18,680 nucleotides of DNA from DATEMK01 sp035275625 (GTDB taxonomy: Bacteria > Bacteroidota > Bacteroidia > AKYH767-A > OLB10), in contig DATEMK010000351.1 of NCBI GenBank assembly GCA_035275625.1, positions 1-18,680 on the forward strand, given 5' to 3'. Both the position numbers and the translations under genes were made by a program. A model generated the notes under the pieces. The model was not told the DNA's origin, searched no databases, and saw only the letters and a list, made by a program, of their open reading frames with translations. Below are positions 6,486 through 13,517 of the stretch, one piece after another. How positions within the stretch are numbered: the first letter of the stretch is position 1; each line of letters starts with the position of its first letter.

Positions 6486-7222
6486 TGAACAACTCCAAAC
6501 TTCTCCCTCCCCAGGAGGGATCAAACGTCAAACTTCCTGTTGATGTTTTGTTCGAGGACAACCATATCATCATCGTCAATAAAAAATCCGGGGAAATAGT
6601 ACAGGGAGATAAAACAGGCGATGAACCGCTGAGTGAAAGAGTAAAAAAATACATCAAAGAAAAATATCAGAAGCCCGGTGAAGTTTTTCTCGGAACAGTT
6701 CACCGCATAGACCGGCCGGTAAGCGGCATCGTTATTTTTGCTCGGACAAGCAAAGCTTTGGAACGATTGAATGAAATGTTCCGGAACAAACAATTAAAAA
6801 AAACATATTGGGCAGTTGTAAAAAACAAACCGGCAAAGCCCGCTGACCATCTTACAGCTTACCTGAAAAAGAATGAAGCTAAAAACAAAAGTTTTGTTCA
6901 GCAACAACCTTCACAGGGAGCATTGCTTTCGGAATTGGAATATGAACTGCTTGCCGCATCGGATAAATATTTTTTATTGAAAATAAATCCCATTACCGGG
7001 AGACATCACCAGATACGCGCGATGCTTGCCCACATCGGCAGCCCGATAAAAGGCGACCTGAAATATGGTTTTGACCGGAGCAACCCGGATGGCAGCATTC
7101 ATCTTCATGCACGTGAAGTTGCGTTTGTTCATCCAGTAAACAAAGAAAATATTAACATCGTTTGTCCTCCGCCTGAAGAACCCCTTTGGAATTTTTTTAA
7201 AGAGAAAATGGAAAAAGAATAA
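6485..7222 (+). CDS. RluA-family pseudouridine synthase
   Basis: Converts a uridine in structured RNA (rRNA or tRNA) to pseudouridine. The 245-residue protein has only the catalytic domain, without the N-terminal S4 RNA-binding domain of RluC/RluD. Visible motifs: FEDNHIIIVNKKSGE (23-37), GDKTGDEPLSE (41-51), the catalytic loop GTVHRIDRPVSG (70-81) with Asp76 as the expected nucleophile (HRID instead of the usual HRLD), INPITGRHHQIRAMLAHIG (167-185) and GDLKYG (190-195). No ATG precedes the conserved region, so the start is the TTG directly after the heptamer array. A later ATG would lie within the core fold. The SGNH hydrolase gene begins ten bases after the stop, suggesting co-transcription. 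The exact RNA target cannot be told from sequence. Confidence 0.93.
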   Translation: MNNSKLLPPQEGSNVKLPVDVLFEDNHIIIVNKKSGEIVQGDKTGDEPLSERVKKYIKEKYQKPGEVFLGTVHRIDRPVSGIVIFARTSKALERLNEMFRNKQLKKTYWAVVKNKPAKPADHLTAYLKKNEAKNKSFVQQQPSQGALLSELEYELLAASDKYFLLKINPITGRHHQIRAMLAHIGSPIKGDLKYGFDRSNPDGSIHLHAREVAFVHPVNKENINIVCPPPEEPLWNFFKEKMEKE

Positions 7223-7231
7223 TTTCACATA

Positions 7232-8551
7232 ATGAAATTATCAACCGGTAAAAATAAAATTGTTGCTCTTGCAATTGTATCAGGCTTATTGATCACGTTC
7301 GGAGAAATTATCATTGATAAAATTTTTGGAGATGGTGACGGAATAATTTCTAATTATAATATTCACAAAGCCATTTTCACAATTCAGCTTGTTATTGTTT
7401 ATTTTCTTTTTTTCATTTTCATCAACAGGCTTTACGTGGCCTTTTTTAAAAATAAAATTTCTGCAAATAGCGTTTTGTTAAAAGCGGGAAAATTATTTTT
7501 TTTATTCGTGGTTTTTATTTCATGTTTTATCGTACTGGAAATGACGAGCCGTTATTTTTTTCCGGGCGCTGGAGCTTTTGACAGGTTGTACCCGGTCGAA
7601 AATGCGCGCAAGCCTTTTCCTTATGTAATGTTTAAAGGAGATGCGAAAACAAAAACAGGATTCGGGGAGGAAGTTTATAATGAATACGGTTACCGGGGAG
7701 AATACCCGAAAATGCCTAAAGATGCAAATGAATTCAGGCTAATAGTTGCTGGCGGTTCCGCAGTTTGGGAAGGCGAACCATCCATTCCGCAATTACTCGA
7801 AAAGGAGTTTCATAAAAATAATTACACGAATGTAAAAGTGTACAACTTCGGTGTGGTTTCTTCTGTTTCGTCCATGGAACTTGTGTGCATTGTAAATGAA
7901 ATCGCTGACCTCTCCCCCAACCTTGTCATTTTGTACAACGGGGCAAACGATATTTTTTTTCCTTTGAAATATGATCCGCGCCCGGGCTACCCGTTTAATT
8001 TTTTAGTTTATGAAAACAATCCGTTCCTAATGAGAAATTATCCGGCTCTTGTTTTGCTCGCTTATAAAAGCAATCTTGTCCGCGTGCTTGGAAGAAAATA
8101 TTTTACCGAAGAATTCAGTCATATCAGCCGGCTCAAAAAAAATACCGGCTACGGCTCTGGTAAATGGAGAAATGAAATAGCTGATATTTATATATCAAAT
8201 CTTAAAAAAGCAAAAACTATTTGCCGCACCAGTCACTGTGAGTTTTTTACTTTTTTGCAACCAATGGTTTATTTCAAAAAAAATCCTTCTGCGGAAGAAC
8301 AGGAATTTATAGCCGCTCATCAAAGCGAAAAAGCACACTGCCAGCTCCTTAAAAGTAATATTGAAAAAAAATTAAATGCTGCCGGAAATGATTCAGCAGT
8401 ATTTTATTTTAAAGATATTTCAACAATTTATGATGATAATCCCAACCGCGTTTTCAGGGATGATGTGCATACACTGCAGGAGGCAAAACTATTAGCTGCA
8501 AAAAATATTTTTAATGAATTGAAAAGTAAAATTAATTTTGGGAAACAATGA
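7232..8551 (+). CDS. Membrane-anchored SGNH/GDSL-family hydrolase
   Basis: 439 residues. The N-terminal third is membrane-embedded, with hydrophobic segments at about 8-28, 47-69 and 86-106. The rest is an SGNH hydrolase fold probably outside the cytoplasm. The blocks are recognisable: Ser176 in AGGSAVWEG (block I), Gly207 in VYNFGVVSS (block II), GAND (237-240, block III, Asn239) and the catalytic dyad DDVH (Asp410, His413, block V). All four signature residues are present, so the enzyme is probably active. Family members are esterases or O-acetylesterases on lipids and polysaccharides; the substrate here is unknown. The gene starts 10 bases after the pseudouridine synthase gene. Its downstream neighbour is convergent. 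Confidence 0.87.
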   Translation: MKLSTGKNKIVALAIVSGLLITFGEIIIDKIFGDGDGIISNYNIHKAIFTIQLVIVYFLFFIFINRLYVAFFKNKISANSVLLKAGKLFFLFVVFISCFIVLEMTSRYFFPGAGAFDRLYPVENARKPFPYVMFKGDAKTKTGFGEEVYNEYGYRGEYPKMPKDANEFRLIVAGGSAVWEGEPSIPQLLEKEFHKNNYTNVKVYNFGVVSSVSSMELVCIVNEIADLSPNLVILYNGANDIFFPLKYDPRPGYPFNFLVYENNPFLMRNYPALVLLAYKSNLVRVLGRKYFTEEFSHISRLKKNTGYGSGKWRNEIADIYISNLKKAKTICRTSHCEFFTFLQPMVYFKKNPSAEEQEFIAAHQSEKAHCQLLKSNIEKKLNAAGNDSAVFYFKDISTIYDDNPNRVFRDDVHTLQEAKLLAAKNIFNELKSKINFGKQ

Positions 8552-8626
8552 ATTGGAATAATGGAATGATAGAAAAATGGCTCAGGTAAGACACTTCACG
8601 AATTAACGAATAAGACGCAGTAATAA

Positions 8627-8650
8627 CAATTTAGCAATATAGCAATTCTA
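8627..8650. repeat. Short octamer array between convergent genes
   Basis: Three 8-bp units, CAATTTAG (8627-8634), CAATATAG (8635-8642) and CAATTCTA (8643-8650), lie just before the stop codon of the response regulator gene. TAG closes two of the three. It is a small example of the array type seen elsewhere in this window. No intrinsic terminator is obvious between the convergent genes. Confidence 0.6.
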
Positions 8651-8658
8651 TCCTTCCA

Positions 8659-9360
8659 TCACTCTTTCACCATAAGCCTGAAACCGCTTCCATGTAAATT
8701 CATCAATTCAATATCCGGGTCCCCGCTTAAATATTTCCTGATCTTAGCAATGAACACATCCATGCTTCGTGCAGTAAAATAATTATCGTCACCCCAAATT
8801 TTTTTCAGGGCTTCTTCTCTCTTTAATAAATCATTCATCCTTAAACAAAGCAAAAACAAAAGTTCTCCTTCCTTGGGAGAAAGTTTATGGGTTTGCAAGC
8901 CGTCAGTAACTGTTCTCAGTTTGTAATTAAAATCATACTTGCCGATTTTAAATTCATTTGGAAGATGTTCTTTGTTTGCATTTTCCCTGTTCCTGTTCAA
9001 AACAGCTTTTATTTTATAAAGCAATATTTCTGAGTCAAACGGTTTGGTAATATAATCATCAGCGCCAATTTTAAAACCTTCGAGCATATCTTGCTTCAAC
9101 GTTTTGGCAGTTAAAAAAATAACCGGTATGCTGTTATTTTTTTCTTTTATTTCACGCGCAAGCATAAATCCATCTTTCAATGGCATCATCACATCAAGAA
9201 TACAAATGTCAAAGGCGTTGTTCATAAAAGCATCTAGCGCTTCATTACCGTCTTTACAAAGTTTTACCTCGTAATCATTCATGGTAAGATAATCGCGCAG
9301 CACAGCGCCAAAGTTGGTGTCGTCTTCTGCAAGCAGAATTTTACTTTTTTTGTCTTTCAC
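8659..9360 (-). CDS. OmpR/PhoB-type response regulator (RprY-like)
   Basis: DNA-binding partner of the sensor kinase encoded just upstream in the same operon. The 233-residue protein has an N-terminal receiver domain: acidic pocket Glu12/Asp13/Asp14, phospho-acceptor Asp56 in DICILDVMMPLKDG, Thr84 and Lys106 in TKPFD. It is followed by a winged-helix output domain (about 135-232) ending GSGFRLMVKE. It resembles RprY of Bacteroides; the similarity is recognised by eye, so no symbol is given. The start codon is GTG at 9358-9360, giving MKDKKSKILLAEDD. There is no nearby ATG that keeps the first beta strand. The gap to the kinase gene is 57 bases. The target genes are unknown. Confidence 0.95.
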   Translation of the reverse strand: MKDKKSKILLAEDDTNFGAVLRDYLTMNDYEVKLCKDGNEALDAFMNNAFDICILDVMMPLKDGFMLAREIKEKNNSIPVIFLTAKTLKQDMLEGFKIGADDYITKPFDSEILLYKIKAVLNRNRENANKEHLPNEFKIGKYDFNYKLRTVTDGLQTHKLSPKEGELLFLLCLRMNDLLKREEALKKIWGDDNYFTARSMDVFIAKIRKYLSGDPDIELMNLHGSGFRLMVKE

Positions 9361-9417
9361 AGATTTTGTTATTAGTTACTTTTAAAAATTCCTTTCAATT
9401 TTTTTCTAATCATCAAA

Positions 9418-11112
9418 TTATCCTACAGGTAAATATAAATCAAACCGGCTTCCGTTACCCGGTTCACTTGTCGCTTTTATTTCACCGCCATGTGCTGTGA
9501 CAATATCTTTCACATGACTTAGTCCCAAACCAAATCCTTTCACGTCATGAATATTTCCGGTTTGCTGCCGGTAAAACTTTTCAAAAATATTATTCATTGT
9601 TTCACCGCTCATTCCCATTCCTTTATCTTCAACAGAAATTAAGATCCCGCTTTCGCGGTTTTCTGTTGATACATTTATGTCAGGTTTATCCGGGGAATAT
9701 TTATTTGCATTGTCCAGCAAATTTACAATAGCGGTTGTCAGTAAAATTTCATCTCCCTGGATGATATGGTTGGTGGCATTCAGTTTACAAACAATACTTC
9801 CATGGCGGGATTCAACCTGCAGCTTTATATTTTCCGCAGCTTTGGAAATAAGCTGGTGAATATCAATTTCGATCTTGTTGATTTTAAAATCTTTTTTCTC
9901 AAACAGCGCAGTTTGTAAAATTGTTTCCACCTGCCTGTTCATCCTTTTATTTTCTTCGCGGATAATGTTTGAATAATACTGAACTTTCTCTTTGTCCTCG
10001 TGAACTTTAGGGTTGTTAATTGCATCCACGGCAAGAGCTATCGTTGCAATCGGAGTTTTAAATTCATGCGTCATATTGTTGATGAAATCAGATTTAATAT
10101 CTGATAATTTTTTCTGCCGCATCAGCAGGTGTACCGTATAAGCAAAAACAATAATGATGGTCAATGTTAAGATGGTGGAACCGGATAGCATCCATAACAT
10201 ATCCGCAAGAACGAACGTGGTGCGCGAAGGAAAATAAAGCAGTAAATTTTCACCGCGCGAAACAATTTCATTCGGAAACAAACCCGTTTTATATTTTGAT
10301 TCAAGCAATGAATTTTTACTAAATGAATTTTTTGCCATCACTAATGAATCATTTCTTTCACTCAGCACTCCGAAATTGTAAGAAGTATTTATTCCTTTAT
10401 TTTTAAGTTCTGTTTTTATCAGCGTATCCATTTCGCCCTGTGAAACACCCTTTATCGGGCTGTCATTATCTTTTACAAATTCCTGCTCATTCCTGATTTT
10501 TTGTCTTTCTATCTCCGCCTGCATCATATCATTTCGCGCCATGGCTCTTTCAATCTTGCCTACCTCCTGGTCAATTTTTAAATGGTTAAACTCTGTAGTC
10601 ATAAAGTCCGAATCTGTTTTTATTTCCAGCTCTTCCTTATGAAACTTATTCCCGGTTAAAGATGAATCCGAAATTTCAATTTTATTTGAATACGGATCTT
10701 TTTTAATGGAGCCTCTTATCCCTCTTCTTATATCACCGATCATTTTTCGCATGGAAGAATCAGGAACCATTTCATACTGCGGTACAGGCGGCATCGGGGG
10801 AATCGAGAGAGAATCCAACGTTGGCGGGTGAGCCGGAGGCGCTGCCGGTTCAGGCGGTTCAATGTTACTATCAAATGTTTTCCAGAAAGATGTATCATCT
10901 TCCAGGCGAAAAAAATTATTCCCGATAAAATTAAGCGCCTGGCGGGTCTCCAATTTATTCACAACCGAATTCATGGCTTCGCTCACCTGGTGGTCAAACT
11001 GCTGTTCCTTGAGGGTAAAGTCATGTTTGATCCAGTAAATTTGTAAAAAAATAATGCCGAGCAATGCAATGCTCATCAGCACAATAATTAATGTAATTTT
11101 ACTTTTCTGCAT
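9418..11112 (-). CDS. Sensor histidine kinase (RprX-like)
   Basis: 564-residue inner-membrane kinase, first gene of the two-component operon. TM1 is at about 6-28 and TM2 at about 302-331, with a periplasmic region of some 270 residues between them. That region has a Pro-rich stretch (85-112) and a charged Gln/Glu-rich helix (180-215). The cytoplasmic part begins with the HisKA dimerisation helix: NNMTHEFKTP, phospho-acceptor His349. The HATPase domain follows: N-box NLLDNANKY (464-472), G1 DKGMG (496-500), F-box FEKFYR (510-515) and G2 GFGLGL (526-531). There is no HAMP domain recognisable between TM2 and HisKA. All catalytic boxes are intact. The signal is unknown. A candidate TAATTTTG box lies only six bases before the ATG. 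Confidence 0.96.
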   Translation of the reverse strand: MQKSKITLIIVLMSIALLGIIFLQIYWIKHDFTLKEQQFDHQVSEAMNSVVNKLETRQALNFIGNNFFRLEDDTSFWKTFDSNIEPPEPAAPPAHPPTLDSLSIPPMPPVPQYEMVPDSSMRKMIGDIRRGIRGSIKKDPYSNKIEISDSSLTGNKFHKEELEIKTDSDFMTTEFNHLKIDQEVGKIERAMARNDMMQAEIERQKIRNEQEFVKDNDSPIKGVSQGEMDTLIKTELKNKGINTSYNFGVLSERNDSLVMAKNSFSKNSLLESKYKTGLFPNEIVSRGENLLLYFPSRTTFVLADMLWMLSGSTILTLTIIIVFAYTVHLLMRQKKLSDIKSDFINNMTHEFKTPIATIALAVDAINNPKVHEDKEKVQYYSNIIREENKRMNRQVETILQTALFEKKDFKINKIEIDIHQLISKAAENIKLQVESRHGSIVCKLNATNHIIQGDEILLTTAIVNLLDNANKYSPDKPDINVSTENRESGILISVEDKGMGMSGETMNNIFEKFYRQQTGNIHDVKGFGLGLSHVKDIVTAHGGEIKATSEPGNGSRFDLYLPVG

Positions 11113-11118
11113 GAATTA

Positions 11119-11126
11119 CAAAATTA
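11119..11126 (-). promoter_or_regulatory. Candidate -7 box close to the kinase start
   Basis: The minus strand reads TAATTTTG, matching TAnnTTTG, six bases before the kinase ATG. If it is real, transcription would begin at or almost at the start codon (leaderless mRNA). No TTG is seen at the -33 position, so it may be chance in AT-rich DNA. Confidence 0.25.
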
Positions 11127-11237
11127 CGGTAACAGGAAAGCAGAATAAAGTTTTCTTAAACACTTTAACTTTTAATTAACTAATTTTAGGGAAAAGTTCA
11201 ATGATCAGTGTCAAATTTCAATTTTCAATACTAACAA

Positions 11238-11618
11238 ATGAGAAAAAATATTTCTTCCGGAACTAAATGGGAAGACATTGTCGGGTACTCACGTGCCGTG
11301 AGGATTGGAAATCTTATTGAAGTTGCCGGAACTACAGCCGTTGATGGCGAGAAGATAATTGGCGAAAATGATGCTTATGCTCAAACAAAATTTGTTTTTC
11401 AAAAAATAGAAAAAGCACTGAAAGATGCAGGTGCAGAAATGAAAGATGTAGTACGGACAAGAATGTTTGTAACAGATATTTCCAAATGGGAAGAAATAGG
11501 AAAAGCCCATGGTGAAATTTTCAAAGACATAAAACCTGTTGCCACAATGGTGGAGGTTAAAGCGCTCATACATCCGTTGCTGATGGTGGAAATTGAAGTT
11601 ACGGCTATTGTTGTTTAG
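11238..11618 (+). CDS. RidA/YjgF-family protein lacking the catalytic Arg
   Basis: 126 residues, the length of a single Rid domain. Typical elements are IEVAGTTAVDG (27-37), TKFVFQKIEKALKDAGAEMKDVVRTRMFVTD (50-80) and the C-terminal strand MVEIEVTAIVV (116-126). RidA proteins deaminate reactive enamines/imines such as 2-aminoacrylate, using an Arg in a P-A-R-S segment. Here the corresponding segment is KPVATMVEV (99-107), so Ala102 stands where that Arg would be, while the Glu residues of the last strand (118, 120) remain. It therefore probably belongs to one of the Rid subfamilies without imine deaminase activity. The gene is divergent from the kinase operon. The azurin-like lipoprotein gene follows after 59 bases. 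Confidence 0.9.
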   Translation: MRKNISSGTKWEDIVGYSRAVRIGNLIEVAGTTAVDGEKIIGENDAYAQTKFVFQKIEKALKDAGAEMKDVVRTRMFVTDISKWEEIGKAHGEIFKDIKPVATMVEVKALIHPLLMVEIEVTAIVV

Positions 11619-11652
11619 TTTAAAGTTTGAAGTTTGAAGTTTAGGGTTTGGA
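11618..11652 (+). repeat. Heptamer array (GTTTGAA)5 at the Rid stop codon
   Basis: Five 7-bp units: GTTTAAA, GTTTGAA twice, GTTTAGG, GTTTGGA. The first base is the last base of the TAG stop of the Rid gene. The unit contains TGA, TAA or TAG in four of five copies. The array ends about 25 bases before the ATG of the next gene. Confidence 0.8.
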
Positions 11653-11677
11653 AATTGAATTTAAAAATATAATTATC

Positions 11678-12226
11678 ATGAAAATAAAAAAAAATTTACC
11701 GCTATTAGTCTCCTTAGCATTATTTGTTTTTCTGAGTTCATGTGGCGGTGACAAAAAAGAAAAAACAACCGATGAAGAAACATCAGGAAGCAATTTCTTA
11801 AAAGAAGAAAAGCCTGCTTACGATCCGAAAGCGATTGATGCAAATGCTCCTGTTATTGAAATCACTTTGAAGTCACTTGGAAATACAATGTCTGAAATGA
11901 GCTACGACCAGGCAGAACTGAAAGTGAAAGCAGGATCAACCGTGAAGCTAACTCTTATTAACGGTTCGAAAGATTCAAGCATGCAGCATAATTTTGTTCT
12001 TATTGAAAAAGATGCGATGCAGAAAGTTGCTGATGAATCTGTAAAAGCCGGGGCAGCAAACCAGTTTGTTCCTAATCTTGATGAAGTGCTGATAGCGTCT
12101 AAGCTTACTATGCCGGGAGAAAAAACTTCAATCACGTTTGCTGCTCCGCCTGTTGGTGAATATAAATTTATGTGTACTTACCCTGGACATTACAGCAAAA
12201 TGAACGGAAAGTTCCTGGTGGAATAG
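11678..12226 (+). CDS. Lipid-anchored azurin/plastocyanin-type cupredoxin
   Basis: 182 residues from the ATG at 11678, which gives a lipoprotein signal (MKIKKNLPLLVSLALFVFLSSC, lipobox LSSC, acylated Cys22). A longer TTG start at 11648 would spoil it. After a charged linker (25-50) comes a type-1 copper domain. The ligand set is complete: His104 in QHNFVL, then Cys166, His171 and Met175 in MCTYPGHYSKM, as in azurin and auracyanin. The insertion MQKVADESVKAGAANQFVP between the ligands is also azurin-like. It is probably a periplasmic electron carrier tethered to a membrane, delivering electrons to an oxidase or reductase not present here. The stop codon lies within a small hairpin. Confidence 0.93.
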   Translation: MKIKKNLPLLVSLALFVFLSSCGGDKKEKTTDEETSGSNFLKEEKPAYDPKAIDANAPVIEITLKSLGNTMSEMSYDQAELKVKAGSTVKLTLINGSKDSSMQHNFVLIEKDAMQKVADESVKAGAANQFVPNLDEVLIASKLTMPGEKTSITFAAPPVGEYKFMCTYPGHYSKMNGKFLVE

Positions 12227-12239
12227 TTTGGAACTATTC
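12221..12239. repeat. 8-bp perfect hairpin across the azurin stop codon
   Basis: GAATAGTT (12221-12228) and AACTATTC (12232-12239) pair around a TGG loop. The TAG stop (12224-12226) lies in the left arm. No T-run follows, so it is not a standard terminator. It could protect the mRNA 3' end or be chance. Confidence 0.5.
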
Positions 12240-12319
12240 AGTATCGCGCGGATGGGGTTAGTTTACAAGATCAGAATCGGATGTTAAGGTTAATAATTTT
12301 GATTTATGGGGGGAACTGA

Positions 12320-12512
12320 AATTTATTTTACAATAGCGTATTTAAGTTTCAAAAAATAAAAAACAATCTCATTTATAAGAACACACTTAAATGGGAAGAA
12401 CTGCGTTCTTGGGATGAAGGTAATGTAAAAAAGTATACTTTTCAAATCGCCTGATGGAACAGATCTAATCGAAATTAAAGAAGGAACTGAAATACCGGCC
12501 CGTAATGAATAA
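12320..12512 (+). pseudogene. Frameshifted 3' remnant of an unidentified gene
   Basis: Two adjacent frames join into one protein-like sequence. Frame one is open from 12320 and gives NLFYNSVFKFQ, KNTLKWEELRSWDEG and NVKKYTFQIA, ending at TGA 12452-12454. Frame two takes over at about 12447 and gives SPDGTDLIEIKEGTEIPARNE, with a TAA at 12510-12512. Removing one A in the run near 12444-12446 would make it continuous as YTFQSPDGTDL. There is no start codon of its own; upstream, 12227-12319 has no clean frame. The family is unknown. The tail overlaps the start of the next gene by eight bases, so this relic probably predates the arrival or fusion of that gene here. Confidence 0.5.
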
Positions 12513-13458
12513 ACTGTGTTGCTTAATTATACTGTTTTTCGCTTACGGAATTTGTGATGCTCAAAATCTTGTGCCAAATCCCTCTTTTGAGGACACAATA
12601 GGTTGTCCGGCTTCGGTTGATCAGGTTGATAGTGCAGTTAGTTGGATTGCGTACAGAGGCTCCCCCGATTATTTTAATTCCTGCAATAGTGGCATTGTTG
12701 GGGTTCCATCAAATATTTATGACTTTCAAAATGCCAAGACAGGCAATGCTTATGCAGGTTTTTATACTTATTGGATAGGTCTATCTAATGACAGGGAGAT
12801 GATAGGAATTCAATTAAGTCAGCAACTGGTTATTGGTCAAAAATATTATGTATCGCTTTATGCAAGCAGAGCAGTCAATAATACTCTATCTTTAAATATT
12901 GCGAATAATAAAATCGGTGTACGATTCTCGTCAATCCCGTATTGGTTTGGAAACCAGGTGCCAATTGATAATCATTCACAGGTTTTTACTGATTCAATTA
13001 TTTCAGATACTCTGAATTGGGTGAAAATTTCAGGCGCCTTTACTGCTGACTCTGCTTACAGTTTTATGAGTATAGGGAATCATTTTACAGATTCGGCAAC
13101 TTCTTATTTGCAATATAGTAGTGCAGTGGTTGCCTATTATTATATAGATGATGTTTGCGTTTCAACCGATTCGCTTTCTTGTAATCCACCAGTCGGTATT
13201 AATGAAATTAAGAATAGTGAAGAATTTATTTTGTTCCCAAATCCATTTGAGAATAAATTAAATATTACAGTTAAAAGAAACGAACTTGTTGAATTAACTT
13301 TATTTGATGCTGCTTCAAGAAAAATATTCAGTCAATCATTTACAAACTCAACTTCAATAAACACAGAACAACTTGCAAAAGGTATTTACCTTTACGAAGT
13401 GAGAAACAAAAACGGGGTGATTAAGAAAGGAAAGATTGTGAAACCTGCCTGCCGGTAG
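12505..13458 (+). CDS. T9SS-secreted protein with LVPNPSFED-type N-terminus
   Basis: 317 residues, exported by the Sec system and then the type IX system. Signal peptide MNKLCCLIILFFAYGICDAQ (1-20). The mature protein begins NLVPNPSFED and continues with SPDYFNSC, TGNAYAGFY, YYVSLYASRA and YIDDVCVS, a beta-sandwich family common in Bacteroidota secreted proteins and resembling carbohydrate-binding folds. Its function is unknown. Residues about 240-313 form a type A sorting domain: LFPNPFENKLNI, ELTLFDAASRKIF, INTEQLAKGIYLYEVR, KKGKIV. The last residues, PACR, and the TAG stop come from a palindromic repeat. The DNA is AT-rich. The kelch-type gene follows after 59 bases. Confidence 0.9.
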   Translation: MNKLCCLIILFFAYGICDAQNLVPNPSFEDTIGCPASVDQVDSAVSWIAYRGSPDYFNSCNSGIVGVPSNIYDFQNAKTGNAYAGFYTYWIGLSNDREMIGIQLSQQLVIGQKYYVSLYASRAVNNTLSLNIANNKIGVRFSSIPYWFGNQVPIDNHSQVFTDSIISDTLNWVKISGAFTADSAYSFMSIGNHFTDSATSYLQYSSAVVAYYYIDDVCVSTDSLSCNPPVGINEIKNSEEFILFPNPFENKLNITVKRNELVELTLFDAASRKIFSQSFTNSTSINTEQLAKGIYLYEVRNKNGVIKKGKIVKPACR

Positions 13459-13463
13459 GCAGG
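13444..13463. repeat. Palindromic repeat supplying the stop codon of a T9SS gene
   Basis: CCTGCCT (13444-13450) and AGGCAGG (13457-13463) are exact reverse complements. The centre GCCGGT extends the pairing, so the 20-bp sequence is a palindrome with one mismatched pair. It is GC-rich in AT-rich surroundings. It encodes the last codons (Pro-Ala-Cys-Arg) and the TAG of the preceding gene. From memory CCTGCC/GGCAGG palindromes are dispersed in many Bacteroidota genomes; this cannot be checked within the window. Confidence 0.8.
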
Positions 13464-13517
13464 GATTAAGAGCTTACAGTTTCAAATCGGGAGTAAAACA
13501 GGGTAAAAGAAATAGCT

